Below, piece after piece: positions 37,479-49,089 of a DNA stretch of 64,000 nucleotides. The DNA is taken from positions 25,954,214-26,018,213 of the forward strand of contig CM049320.1 in the NCBI GenBank assembly GCA_026874595.1. The letters are read 5' to 3'. The notes beneath the pieces are model-generated. The model did not search any database. It worked only from the letters and a program-made list of their open reading frames with translations, and was not told the DNA's origin. A program made the position numbers and the translations under genes. Source of the stretch: Sipunculus nudus (lineage: Eukaryota; Annelida; Sipuncula; Golfingiida; Sipunculidae). Numbering within the stretch: the stretch's first letter is position 1; each line of letters opens with the position of its first letter.

Positions 37479-38820
37479 CTTTCTTAATAAACTAATTTAT
37501 GCCGTTATTTATCACTCCCAGCGTGTATGCCCCTAAAGTGTATGTCTACTGTGCAACTATATGCAATAATATGGAAAACAAGCAAATCTGTTTATCAAGT
37601 TCATAATTTGGGAAACTATGGCTTTAAGATCCCTGAACATGGGACACTTTTTATTATTATGACATTTTCCTAAGGATCTCTTTTGATTTCAGTTATGTAC
37701 CATTAAAGTATTCCTTTCTGCTAATTTGAATAGATCAATTTAATATCTCATTTAATAGGACGTCGGATGTTAGAGGGGGCAAGGGCAATAGTGTCACAAG
37801 CTTAATCACGTTTGACATGCTCTGATTGGTTATTAATAATTGTTTTCCGAAAAAACATTGTCGTTTCAAGAAGAGGTGAGTTAATAAATAACATGCTAAA
37901 AATCGCCAACTTCTCAGGCTCAAAGTCAGGAGATCTTGAGTCCTAATCTCAGCCGAGGCGGTGAGATGATTTAAGGTCGGCCCCAATCCAGAGTGAGCGC
38001 TCTGCAAGCTTAATGGGAAAGCCGTGTCCAACAGCAGTTTTTCACACACCAACCAGTGCGCCTTCCGGGGATTCCTCGAAGGTAATGCCTAACAATAGGA
38101 ATTACTACACACCCAGGGCCCATAGGTGCAGCAGTCACCGGGCCTGGTTAACACCAGCGATATAAAAAGAGAGGTAGCGTGTGAAACTGCCCTGTCAGGC
38201 AGTCCGTAACCGCGATAGAAAATGTAGGCGGTTACTCAAACTAAAACGTGCTAGAAATTCATATGCATAGGAAAATATATGCCCTTTTTTATCTTTTTAG
38301 TTTTGAGTAAATGTAATGTAATGTCTATATACGATTTGGACCATCCAACATGTATCATCAAAACCTGGACATGAAATGTGATATAACATGGTTGAAAACT
38401 GAGATCTATGTGCAAATTCCCTACCGACAGGACGCACTAGTTTCAAATTTCTTTATTCCTGGATTTCAAGCCATTTTAGCCATCCACTGATATTTTCTCA
38501 TACAAATTACATAGTTTAAATTAATGCAATTGTTCAATGACCCCTTACACTGTCAGCGTGCCTGGCCAGGGCAGAGTTTGTTCCATCTTAGCATGCTTAC
38601 TCCTCTGTTGAAACCTATTTTTCCCCTTTTCTATTAAAAGTATCCAGCCTGTAAGACTAAATGATAATGTTGTATTTATATGTTGGGGCAAACACAAATT
38701 ATAAAAATTAACACACTCGCATTCAATACATTCCAAAAAAATATAACAAAGAGCTGAAAGATACAAATATATGGGTCTAAAGAACATTGTTCACGCAATG
38801 GTTCCGGAAAAATACTTCTA
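34830..38820. other. No recognisable gene
   Basis: Open frames such as 34,883-35,203 lack motifs. 37,439-37,477 is (TA)n. 37,900-38,230 is more GC-rich and has the look of a dispersed repeat, possibly a decayed tRNA-related SINE on the minus strand, but I cannot identify boundaries or a clean B-box. Confidence 0.5.
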
Positions 38821-38831
38821 CCAGTATAGAA

Positions 38832-40153
38832 TACTGTAGATTCAGAAATATTAGTTGGGATTTTATTTTCGTGGTTTTCGTGGATCAAGATAATCCACGA
38901 ATTCATGATTCCAACGATCAAAAAATCACACGGTCAGAGGATATATATACGGTATCTCAACGGAAGCTGGTGGTCGACTTTATATTTATAATTGTTACCG
39001 CTGGCTGAATTTTCAATAAAGATACAAAAATTGTTTATTACTTTTTTATGATTCTTTTTGATACAATCATTAAATGCACTGAATTGCTTTTCGTAAATTA
39101 CTATAAAAATACGGGATTTATAAATATTCTTTTGTCAATTAAATTATTTCCCCTAATATTGTACGATCACGGCCCCCTGAAATCTTTACAATAAAACAAT
39201 ATCAAAGTATAATTTAAACTGAAAACGTATTTTCCTCTTATTAGCATTTCGGATGAAAAATTCAAGAACAATACCACATTTCTATCGAGCAAAGCGGTAG
39301 TTCTGACACGCCAAGAACGGTACACATGTTCCGATGTTCGTAACCATAGCTACCGAGGCACGGCTTTTTCGGAACCGGCCTTTTCAACATTCTTTCAATA
39401 GATATTAAACGAGACTTACGCTACCTATTGGTCTAAAAAGACAAGGGCCGTGTAAACTCATTTGCATTACCGCGATTACCGCGGGACGCGAAAGAGCACT
39501 TATTCCGAATAAGGCGGTACTTTTTCCGAATATTGCCGATGGTGGTACATATATATGTTAGCGTAAGTAAGTGCCACCGAATACTATTAGGCAAATTATT
39601 TCTTTATAATCTCCAAATATAGCTGACATGATGAATGACGAACGAACCGTGTCTCGTCTCACCGCCCCGTCAGGGATTTACAGGCGCCACATGTGACTAG
39701 CGCCTAGATAAAAAAAAAGTTAAAAACCTTCATGTGGACGGTCCCGTTTATTTTTTTACTCCGGTCAAGTGATGATTTACGTTTTCTGTTAACGTGGTGT
39801 GATCGGATGTTATAACTGATAGCCGATGTATCGGGTGTTACAACCAACAGCCGATGTATCGCCCGGCACGTGTCGGTCACGGCTGATTAATTCTTTGTTA
39901 GGCTCGGGTCGGGCGGAGCATGTTTGTTCAACACTGACCTGATTGACCGCGGTACAGGCGCACCGTGCGATAAGCATCTGAGCCAAGCCACCTGTGTACA
40001 TCGGGCTCGTCTTCCTTGCGCACATGGAGGTATTAAAAACCATAATTTTCTCAAGTTTTCTTTGTCTTTCCACGAATTCAAATACCCCACGATATGCGTT
40101 TTGTACAAAAACCACGAAATTTTAAGCCCACGATATTATCTGAATCTACAGTA
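38832..40153. mobile_element. Non-autonomous TIR element B (~1.32 kb)
   Basis: The left end reads TACTGTAGATTCAGAAATAT. The reverse complement of the right end reads TACTGTAGATTCAGATAATA. Both are followed by a TTTCGTGG subterminal word. The interior has no recognisable transposase and includes repeated CCGATGTATCG words near 39,820-39,860. The terminal TACTGT(A/G)G is shared with element A (23,398-23,848), which suggests related transposase specificity. Confidence 0.75.
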
Positions 40154-40567
40154 TATGGAACATTTGGTCGCTATGCACCGTCCTGCTTATTGAAGAATTG
40201 AAGACAACATATATTCTGACAGCACTTGGTAAAGGCAGTGAAAAGCATTGGCTGCCATTTTCAGAGAGGTGGCATTTAGAGTATTCTGCCTTGTTCAATG
40301 GACCACATTTTTCATTTGAACGTTTGAAAAAAGAGTTAAAAAGAGGGAAGTTATATGTACATTTAACCAGACCAGTCAGGAGAGATCCCTTTGACAAAAA
40401 TACCGTGAAGCATGAAACGTTTATAATTATCCTTTAAGTTTATTTAACAACCTTTCATCTCTCCTTTGCTGCAGGTTGTACACAGGTGTGACACAGGTAT
40501 GGACTCTCTTCGGGCAAAACATACCTTAATGCTGCTTGTGTATTTAAATACAATCCTAACCGAACAT

Positions 40568-40606
40568 TTACCTATTTATCTATTTGTCTATCTATCAATC
40601 TATCTC

Positions 40607-40680
<74 letters not shown>

Positions 40681-40712
40681 CAGAGAGAGAGAGAATGTGT
40701 GTGTGTGTGTGT
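40568..40712. repeat. Compound microsatellite (TCTA)-(TA)-(GA)-(GT)
   Basis: Four different short-period tracts run into each other: TCTA/TCTATCAA-like, then TA, then GA with rare C, then GT. The open frame across it is an artefact. Confidence 0.9.
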
Positions 40713-41279
40713 ACTGCAACAATTACTGAAAATAATTAGGGGACCCCGCATTTATAAGCTATGGCATATGATACATGGGCTACTTATGTTTCAAAAGCCG
40801 AGTGTCAGATTGTACACTGATGTAAATGTTTATCCAGGTTCAGTCGGAAAATACAAGACAAACATAACAACACAGACTAGAAATATTTAAAACTCTTAAA
40901 AACGAACCAGGTTGAACCTGAGATCTGAACTGAACAAGCGACCCAGTGACTAACAAACAGAAACGGAATAGAAAAAAAATCTGACACCTTTCTTGCTCTC
41001 TCACTCACATTCATTAAGGTAACTCCGACACAAATAATATAAATATAAGAGTGAGAGACTCTAGATGTTTTTTTAATGAAAGTTACATTTCCATAAAGCG
41101 CAACATTACTCACGGCTGAGTGATTCTTTTAACAGCATAAACGGAGAGTGTTCACAGTCTGAAAATGCAACAATTGGTTGCAATTTATCGGTAACCATCA
41201 GGCCATCGGACGCTTTTCTAACCTTACGTACTGTCAGAGCACTAGGATGCGCACGCGATGAACACTGGCAGGAAGCAAC

Positions 41280-41325
41280 ATGCTCCTGTTAGTATTTGCA
41301 ATTCTATGTTCGGCAAGACAAATAG
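41280..41325 (+). CDS. CCP / Cys-rich module gene, exon 1 (signal peptide)
   Basis: ATG starts MLLLVFAILCSARQI, a clear signal peptide, and the exon ends in phase 1 at a near-consensus donor (AATAG|GTAAGC). The following phase-compatible exons are at 43,188, 43,836, 44,301 and 44,984. The predicted product is a secreted protein: signal peptide, two Cys-rich modules, then a CCP/sushi domain. The large first intron (1.86 kb) carries two (TA)n tracts (41,494-41,554 and 42,851-42,902). Confidence 0.78.
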
Positions 41326-41489
41326 GTAAGCACTCCGAGGAAGCATTATATACATAATTTAATTATTATCATTATTCCTTGAGATAACTGTCATCAAATG
41401 CCCTGCTTCTGTTTCAACAAAAGTTAGATTTAATTAATAATGAATCATGCACAGTTATTTTTTATGTTTCAATACAGCTTAGTGTTTTT

Positions 41490-41493
<4 letters not shown>

Positions 41494-41554
<61 letters not shown>
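41494..41554. repeat. (TA)n microsatellite
   Basis: TA tract in the first intron of the CCP gene. Confidence 0.95.
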
Positions 41555-41557
<3 letters not shown>

Positions 41558-42848
41558 AATCCGGATAGAAATAGCGGCTTCTGTGTCCAGCTCTGGTCGA
41601 GGCCAGTTGAATCTGCCTATTGCAGTTTTCGAGAAGAATATTTCTTCATTGTCGAGTTCCTGGTTCTGTAAATATAACCAAAAGGTTTGCTCAAGAAACT
41701 AATATTTTACAGAAAAGGAATTATACAATAGCTATCCAATAATTCGTTCGAAATGCATGTATGTGTGGCGATATGGTTTTTAATACATATAATATGCTTT
41801 ATGGTAATAAAAAGTAGCATATGATTAGGTGCTGTGACAATGATTTGGTCAAAACAGGTACAAATCCTTGCAGGGCTTTTTCTTATTAAAGTTGAACAAT
41901 TAAATATCTTATTCACAATGCTGTTAAACACGAAGAGCTTATGAAGGTAAAACAGTCCAAGACCATGGGGTACTTGATAAATCGCATTTGACAAGCATGT
42001 CGAAAAGACATGCTTGGTTGAAGAAGCAACTATTCTAAATAAGCTACCAGAAATTAATCAATTAATTACGGATTTATCCCTAATGTTTCAATGTCCGTAT
42101 TTTTCATGTAAAAGATAAGTGCAGTTACGTAACATTCCGTTGCGTTGCATTACGTAAGCATTTGCATATGTACATTATACGTAGTTCATGTTAAGTTTGA
42201 TGAGGCCCTACTATGAAAACCAGTGTAGGATTTGTAGATTTTTTTTTTTTTGGGGGGGGGGGGATTCTACTGGCCTAATTTTATACGATTTATTGTCACT
42301 ATATCCAACTTGTCTCACAAAAGAAAGGACAATAAAAATATGAAAGAGAAAAATCACACTTCTATACTTTTGTCACCAATAAGGTGTTACATAATGTGTC
42401 ATTAATCAAATAAATTTTATAATTATTTAAGTTTTTATGAATTTATGACAGCAGGTTGCAATAAAAAAAAGGAATGACACCTTAAACCGTTCCATTCAGG
42501 CGCAAAATGGAAAATGCTTTAGTATGGTCGGTTCATGTGACATCTACCTTTAATTATCTACGGGGTTGTTAGCGGGATGTTTTTGTATATCCATCCACTT
42601 GCGTCTACGTTTAGCCTTAATATGTTAAATGCTCTTATAGAAATCGCATTCGTGCGATAAAACTCCATTAGGTAATGTAACAGTCCTTTTAGTACAGCTT
42701 AAAGCATAATGCAAAATGGCTGTCAATTAACATGAAGTAAAAGTAGACGTGTAGTGATCGGTTATTGGGCCAGGTCCAACGATAATCTTTCGATAATAAA
42801 CGCTTGATGATTATATGCGCTATAAAAGTGTTTATAAATCTACTATTA

Positions 42849-42850
<2 letters not shown>

Positions 42851-42902
<52 letters not shown>
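42851..42902. repeat. (TA)n microsatellite
   Basis: TA tract in the first intron of the CCP gene. Confidence 0.95.
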
Positions 42903-42904
<2 letters not shown>

Positions 42905-43187
42905 CGAAACGTTACGAAAAGAAACAGAACTTTCGAAACACATTTGAACCCTAAAGAGCAAGCAAATACAATATTCAACTACATGGGGAAATAATCCAAC
43001 GCTCTTGTCCATGTAACCTTCGGGAAGAAATACAGGATATTATATCACAAAAGCGACAAATCTGTAATCTTATTGAACAAGCGAAGTGTCACTCTCTAAC
43101 TCTTTAACTAAACTTCGATTTAATACTTATATGGCTCTACCATTAAATAATTATATATATATTAAATATATATGCATATATATTCAG

Positions 43188-43393
43188 CACGAGGTCAGGA
43201 CATAATGGTTTACTACGGAGATATGAGTGATCCTGAGGACGACGCATTATCTGAAATTCAGTGTCCAGCAGGATACACTGTTGAAAACTGCGAGTGTGAC
43301 GGAGCCGCCATATGCGACGGAACCTACCTGGAAGAGGTGCACGACATAGAAATATGTTACGCACAGAACGCTCAGGACATAGGTGGGGTGAGG
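43188..43393 (+). CDS. CCP / Cys-rich module gene, exon 2 (Cys-rich module 1)
   Basis: The acceptor is ATATATTCAG, entered in phase 1, and the donor AGG|GTACGT in phase 0 (206 nt). It encodes CPAGYTVENCECDGAAICDG, a short acidic linker, then ICYAQNAQDIGGVR, and joins exon 3 to give AKITCEKK. The spacing Cys-Pro-x-Gly ... Cys ... CxAxN ... Gly-Val-x-Ala ... Cys resembles the repeated Cys/His-rich modules of the PCSK9 C-terminal domain and related invertebrate proteins. The resemblance is by pattern only. The N-terminal lead (MSDPEDDALSE) is acidic. Confidence 0.85.
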
Positions 43394-43835
43394 GTACGTT
43401 TAAATAGGTTTTTCATTTTATCCAATAATTTAGCACTGGAAAGCAAATAATGGCTACGCATAAACACAAAATACTCTGTTTTCTATAACGAAGGTAGTAC
43501 GGCCATTTGCAATGATACCGTTAAGTAAGTGTTGCCCTTAGAGGAAAAAAGTAATATACGGAATGACGATTCATGGCCGTCTTCATACCATGATTAGCTG
43601 AATTTCCATTATGCCTACTTATTTCTCCGTAATCAGGAAATGCTTGTCGAGAGGCAGTCCAGACCATATTTAGCACTGTATGTAGTACTAGTAATTATTA
43701 TTGTTCAATTAAACAAAACATTCTCGCTTCTTCAGTGATTAAATCAAATTTGCATACATCTCTCTAGCCCTTGTCCTACGACCTAAGGTGAGATTGATTT
43801 AAATATCGCACTTCACGTGTTGATTCAAATTTCAG

Positions 43836-43966
43836 GCAAAAATCACATGTGAAAAGAAAACAGAAGGAAAGGAACGGTATATAATCAAAACGTCGAACGC
43901 GGTCTCCCAGCCAAGTGTCTTTTGTCCACATGGAACCGCGTTAGTGAGTTGTATGATCGTCAACGG
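43836..43966 (+). CDS. CCP / Cys-rich module gene, exon 3
   Basis: The acceptor is CAAATTTCAG (phase 0) and the donor GG|GTTAGT (phase 2; 131 nt). It completes module 1 (AKITCEKK) and begins module 2 with FCPHGTALVSCMIVNG, which repeats the Cys-Pro-x-Gly-xx-Leu-xx-Cys signature of module 1. Confidence 0.85.
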
Positions 43967-44300
43967 GTTAGTACTAGGTTCCATTTCTTTAATTTCACAA
44001 TGTACTTGTTAATACAGAAACCTTATTCGTTATTATGCTTCTGGAAAAATCTCTATGATGGGTCTGCTAACACTTCACATTGGTCCTTGTAATAGCAAAT
44101 CCATGACAAATACACATCTATGACAAATAAAGAATCTTTAAAAATTACCCCAAATGGTAATAATATTTCTAAGTTGATGGTCGCTTGCTAACATCACTGT
44201 CTTCTCGCATGAATGGTATAGAATGGAAGGTTTATACAAATTAACGACTAGATTTTCCATAGTCAAACCATAATTTACATAATAACTGGGACATTTTCAG

Positions 44301-44407
44301 TTACATGAACTGGCCTTCGGAAAGACAAACCTATCTTGTTGAGGGAATGATCTGTAGGAATACAAAATACTGTTCCTTTGGTTGTAAAGTACAAGTCATT
44401 TGCCGTG
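44301..44407 (+). CDS. CCP / Cys-rich module gene, exon 4 (end of module 2)
   Basis: The acceptor is GGACATTTTCAG (phase 2) and the donor G|GTAAGT (phase 1; 107 nt). It encodes GYMNWPSERQTYLVEGMICR followed by CSFGCKVQVICR, the end of module 2, where the Gly-x-x-Val-x-x-x-Cys ending parallels module 1. Confidence 0.87.
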
Positions 44408-44983
44408 GTAAGTCTTCTTTTGAAAAATTTAAGTAGAAACTATCGAGACTACCAAATATTACCTCAATAAATATTACCTACAAAATTGACTTTTAAATCT
44501 ATAATTTTTTTATTTAACAGACATATTTTCTGTCATGTTACAACTATGTATGCAACTCGTTTTTTATGATTTTGGGTAGGAAGATGACGTTCAATCCAAA
44601 CAGACATACACATACATCAAATATTTCTGACAGTTCGTTTTCGAAATGTTTACGAAACATAATGAACTATTAAAATGCTCGGGCAGTTTATTCAAATACA
44701 TGATGTTCAAGTATGTTTTACTATATACATAACTCTGATAATTACATTGTTTGAAACATAGCAAGCAATTAAAAAAAAGTCAAAATGCTCCGACAGCTAG
44801 GCTTTTACCAATTTGATTCTATCACTATGTCGTCAGTTGTCCGCAGTTATCTCTAGCGGGGATGTAGGAACATCAGAACATCATTTAAGACAGTGAAACG
44901 TTAGAGGGAAAAAGATCAAATACCGTATCAGGAGTTTATCTGGTCTAAGTGTCATTTGACTTTTATATTCCATCTTTCTACAG

Positions 44984-45175
44984 TTGTCTATTGTGGGGAC
45001 CCGGGATCATTAGAACATGCCATAAGAAATGGAGTTGACTACTACTTCGATGGTGAGGTACAGTACGAGTGTACGAAGAACACTTACATGAAAGCACGTG
45101 ACCAGCTCATGACGTCACAGGCAATAAAGTGCATGAGTGACGGAATGTGGAACGCTTCATTGCAGGAGTGCACAT
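44984..45175 (+). CDS. CCP / Cys-rich module gene, exon 5 (sushi/CCP domain)
   Basis: The acceptor is CATCTTTCTACAG and the donor T|GTAAGA, phase 1 at both ends, as is usual for exons encoding complete CCP modules (192 nt). The four canonical Cys are visible in YCGDPGS, VQYECTKN, AIKCMSDG and QECT, with the conserved Trp in GMWNAS just before the last Cys. CCP modules bind proteins or glycans on the cell surface and are typical of complement-like and recognition proteins. The gene may end soon after this exon or continue into the exons at 46,348-47,830, which match in phase. Confidence 0.93.
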
Positions 45176-46347
45176 GTAAGAATACATATCTTTACGTCAT
45201 GAAACTATGAAAATATTAAAAAATAGTATGGTTAACTTTAGAAATTATGTATATATAAAACATTTAATGTATCAGTTGGTGTAAGAGCATTTGTGCTTGT
45301 CTACTTATCGATTGTGTAAATTGTAGGTGTTTATTAAGTTTTTAGCATTCTTGCGCATATTAAAATTAACTATATTTATATCATAATATTGTTACGTAAG
45401 ATGAAACGTGTGTTGAACAGACAGTAAATACGTAGTGTCAAACATATTTCCAGCTTAGCTGTAGGTAAATCAGGCATTATATAACTTACATTCTGGACTG
45501 ACGGATAATATATGATCTTCAACAAATAGACAGTTGCTGAATGGTGACAGAATTATAATTGAAAGTCTGTGAAATGTGTGGTGAGATTCTTGATTTGAAA
45601 TCAGAATTGGTCATCGTTGTCTTGTGTCGGTGCACCTGTGTTTCTGCAATACATTCTCTAGTCGCATTCTGGACAAGATGTAAAATCTTGAAATGTGATG
45701 ACCTGGGTGCTGTGTCTGGCTGTCCGTTGATCTGAGTGCGATATATATGAGACGAGGCTCGGCGAGGGCCTCAAACTCTTTTCCTTTCGGGCGGGAGTAA
45801 ATTTTTTTTCCCGGGAAGTGAACACCATTCTTTTACATGCCAAATATGTGGATTAACAGCTGTTGTAAATACTATATCATAACATTTTAATTTCATAGTT
45901 TCAAAGTTTGTCATAAATATTTAAATATCGATATTTATTGGTTGCATATATAGTTGCACTGTTATAAACTTATGTATTTTTGCACAACCTTGCATGTTTC
46001 TATATACACAACAGTGTTGTGAGATTACCCTTGTACACTACATTGCATTAACACCCGTCCGTCTAATTTACATGCCCTGTGCACTTCACATATCATTATG
46101 TGTAATGTGAACCCGCGACATGTCGCCACAGGTGGTTAGAAGATGTCCGGCCTTGGCTACTCTGGAATGCTTGGGTATCAGCTGCTAATGACCCAGCGAA
46201 GGCCATGCAGATGTGCTGGTCAGGGTATTTGCATCATTGAAGTCTTTGAGGGTATCGCTGGGCCAGCAAGTGGGTCATGACCTGTATGGACGCGGCATCT
46301 AGCGCGATTTTATTTGCGTGTGCTGTTGTATATAACTATATCTACAG

Positions 46348-46437
46348 CCAAGGGTTCAAAGAGACACAGGCGTCAGACAGAGGAAACAGCAGCTCCAGCT
46401 GAGTGTTGGACTCAGGCTAAATTCGGCAGCATTTATG
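46348..46437 (+). CDS. Candidate exon 6 (basic linker, start of a further domain)
   Basis: The acceptor is TATCTACAG and the donor G|GTAAAA, phase 1 at both ends (90 nt), compatible with the CCP exon upstream and 46,895 downstream. It encodes a very basic stretch (SKGSKRHRRQTEE, containing a KRHRR site that could be furin-like) followed by ECWTQAKFGSIY. Alone it is short, and its support comes from phase continuity and from the stronger exon after it. Confidence 0.55.
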
Positions 46438-46894
46438 GTAAAACAATTTCCCCATTTTATCATAACAGTTTCTGACATGTACGCAGGTATGTCTAATTGT
46501 TGTAAAAATTAAAATAGTTACATGTAGGTCAGTATCATTTATGTTTAATGATCATTTACTACACGATATATGCATCGTTACGCCCAAACTAGCTTAAAAC
46601 GGTAGACTTCCCAACAGTTTTCCTGAGTATATTAGTATTATACACATTTTGTCGAAAATATTGGGCCTTATATTAAGGTTTATCTACAAGTAGATATTTT
46701 TATTGTATAAAGGTACTTAGAACAGGTGTTTAGTAATAATTTAATGTCAGATTTTGTTTAAAAATCAACTTGGTTCATTGAGATATAATATAAACAGCAT
46801 ACATTTTACATTTCAGTTTCAGAGTCAAGTTAGTTAGTTTCAATGTAACTTTCACTTTTAATTTGATTGAATAATTAATCCTCGTTTTTTGCAG

Positions 46895-47057
46895 GAGACC
46901 ATCCCTTCAGTGAAAACTACTTTGTTGTGATAGAGGGACGCCTCCTGGCTGATAAAGAGGACTTCAGGAAGGCCATGGCGGTGATGTTTGCAGCTTGCTA
47001 CTGTTTTAACCTGGCATACCCAGAACAGTTTGGAGCCTCGTTGGAGTTCATGCAAAG
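46895..47057 (+). CDS. Candidate exon 7, uncharacterised conserved domain
   Basis: The acceptor is CGTTTTTTGCAG, entered in phase 1, and the exon ends in phase 2 at AAAG|GCAAAC, a GC donor. It encodes ENYFVVIEGRLL, MFAACYCFNLAYPEQFGASL and EFMQR. I recognise this arrangement (FxVVIEG..., FAAxYxFNxxYP, LEFxQRxxxGINPxxGxK) from uncharacterised invertebrate and fish proteins that are often transposon-associated or annotated as SAM-domain-containing-3-like. No biochemical function is known to me. The strand, frame and open length are convincing. Membership in the same transcript as the CCP exons is not proven. Confidence 0.75.
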
Positions 47058-47295
47058 GCAAACTACTTTATTATTTATGTATTAAAACTAATACTTTTGA
47101 TAATTCAAATGAAATATACTCAAACACAAATTCATAAGACGACAAATGCTGATTTAGTCTAGAATGTGATCTGCAGTATATATGCATCTGTTGTTAAGTA
47201 ATTAGGTCTGCATGCTTAGCTGATGTGGGTTGGATTCCTAGTAGGTGTTGGTGTAAATGTTTTATCTGAAAAGATGTGTAAACTCAGGTCTAATG

Positions 47296-47298
<3 letters not shown>

Positions 47299-47331
<33 letters not shown>
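47299..47331. repeat. (TA)n microsatellite
   Basis: TA tract within the putative GC-AG intron. A near-duplicate pair of AAACCTTCAGTATT words flanks a second short TA run (47,341-47,394). Confidence 0.9.
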
Positions 47332-47338
<7 letters not shown>

Positions 47339-47694
47339 TTAAACCTTCAGTATTTAATATATATATATATATTTATTTATAAACCTTCAGTATTAAAATT
47401 TTACATGAATGTCTCATCTTGTTAAATCATTAATACTATTGCCCCTTAGGTAAAGGTGTTGAAATAATTGTATCCACAGGCGGTAGATCTGTTATATATA
47501 TATGGCTTTGATTCATATATTTGCCCTCACTGGAGGGTACCAGTATATAAACATTGTAGTTCTTCTTTCATTGTAGTCGGTCATATCTGATTTATACTCT
47601 GGACAAGATGGGGACAAAGTGGTGTCACTGACGCCAGTTCTCTGACAACGTTGATACTCTTGATATGTATAATTATTTTAACATATATTTTCAG

Positions 47695-47830
47695 GCTGTT
47701 TGCGGGGATAAATCCTGGCAGAGGAAGCAAGATTGAAAAAGGGACGAAAAAAAGTTTTCCTGCCATGAACAAAAAGGTGCAGCAAGTATGGAACCATTTG
47801 AAAGAGTACAAGAAAAAATGGCAAGTTTAA
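47695..47830 (+). CDS. Candidate exon 8 (terminal), end of uncharacterised domain
   Basis: The acceptor is CATATATTTTCAG, entered in phase 2, and the frame stays open for 44 codons to TAA. It encodes LFAGINPGRGSKIEKGTKKS followed by NKKVQQVWNHLKEYKKKWQV. It directly continues the family signature begun in exon 7 (LEFMQR|LFAGINPGRG), which is strong evidence that the intron between them is real despite its GC donor. The C-terminus is Lys-rich. An AATAAA lies downstream at about 48,556. Confidence 0.78.
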
Positions 47831-48555
47831 ATGGACGAGAAGGATCTCCCTGGACTCAGCATATATCTGTCAGGCCTTTTTATTTTGATAAGTGACATTT
47901 TGATATTGAACTCTTATTTAATATGTGACTGAATAACTCAAAATGTGAGACGTTTGAGCAAGAATTGTCTCATGTCCGGCTGGATATATGACAAGTCAGT
48001 ATTGTTTACAGTATGAACTCTTTGCTCAGCTGTTTCTGCTCTAGTTATTATATAAAATATATATCTGCTAGTTTTCTGCTATAAGAAAAGGACCAAAGAT
48101 TGACCACACAAGTTATGGCTTCTTTTTAATAATGTAACGAATACAGTAGAGTGCCAATTATCCGAACATCTGGGGGGGGGGCACGGGCTTTGTTCTGATA
48201 ACCGAACGTTGGATGAACGATTATGTGTAAACTAAAGTCCTTTCATCGATGTTGTTAGCTCTTTAATACAAGTATTTTAGAGTCCTTAAAAACATGACCA
48301 GATTCAAGTTACATTATCATAATTACTAAATATAGCGTTTTTTTCGAAATACAATATGCTGAGCCCACAATGTGCTGAACTGTGTTAAATTAATCTGATA
48401 AATTCTGTAAACTGAAATATTGAATTAGTATTAAATTATGATCTTACTAAGTCATGGGTTAAATTGCTTTCACATGTTCCGATATTTTCTAAAAGGTTTA
48501 AAGCTTGACTATATTTAACATAGTGTAACCACACAACCATCGTACGAAATAATGA

Positions 48556-48561
48556 AATAAA
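48556..48561 (+). terminator. Possible polyadenylation signal
   Basis: AATAAA about 730 bp after the stop of candidate exon 8. Further AATAAA copies are common in this AT-rich stretch, so the assignment is weak. Confidence 0.25.
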
Positions 48562-48869
48562 TTAATTGTATACAATTGAAAATTGATTGAATGAAAATTT
48601 CCTAGCTGAAATAAATTGTTTTTATTTTACATGTTTCTTTTCTCTTGTTTTCACGCATAATCAACTTTCCCCGCAGCTTCACAGTTTTCCAGCACCAACA
48701 TCAACAAGAAAATATATGCCATTTAATGGAAGATTACAGTAATAATCTCTGAGTGACCCTCCCTGTCAACATTTAAACATTCTTGTTGAAATACAGTATA
48801 CTATCAGTAATTTCACATTACTGATGTATAAAATTATTTGTCATGAATGAATAAAACACTGTATGTAAA

Positions 48870-49070
48870 CTTACAAAACAATGCATTTAAAATTGTACAT
48901 GTGTTATACATCAACAAGTTACACAACATTGCGATTTATATTACACAACATTGCGAATTATATAACACAACATTGCACATTAATTTACAGAACAATGCAT
49001 ACACAATTACACAACACTGCAAATTACAGGCCACTGTAATATACAGAACATTGTACTGGCACCCGTGCTG
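48870..49070. repeat. Degenerate ~24-bp tandem repeat
   Basis: Words of the type TTACACAACATTGCGAATTA recur about every 20-26 bp with drift (48,917-48,935, 48,940-48,960, 48,965-48,980, 48,985-49,000, 49,005-49,025). The open frame over it is a by-product. Confidence 0.65.
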
Positions 49071-49089
49071 CCATAACATTGTTGTGTAA

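Noticed and set aside
39810-40115. 101-codon minus-strand open frame
   Set aside because: It lies inside TIR element B with competing open frames on both strands and no protein motif.
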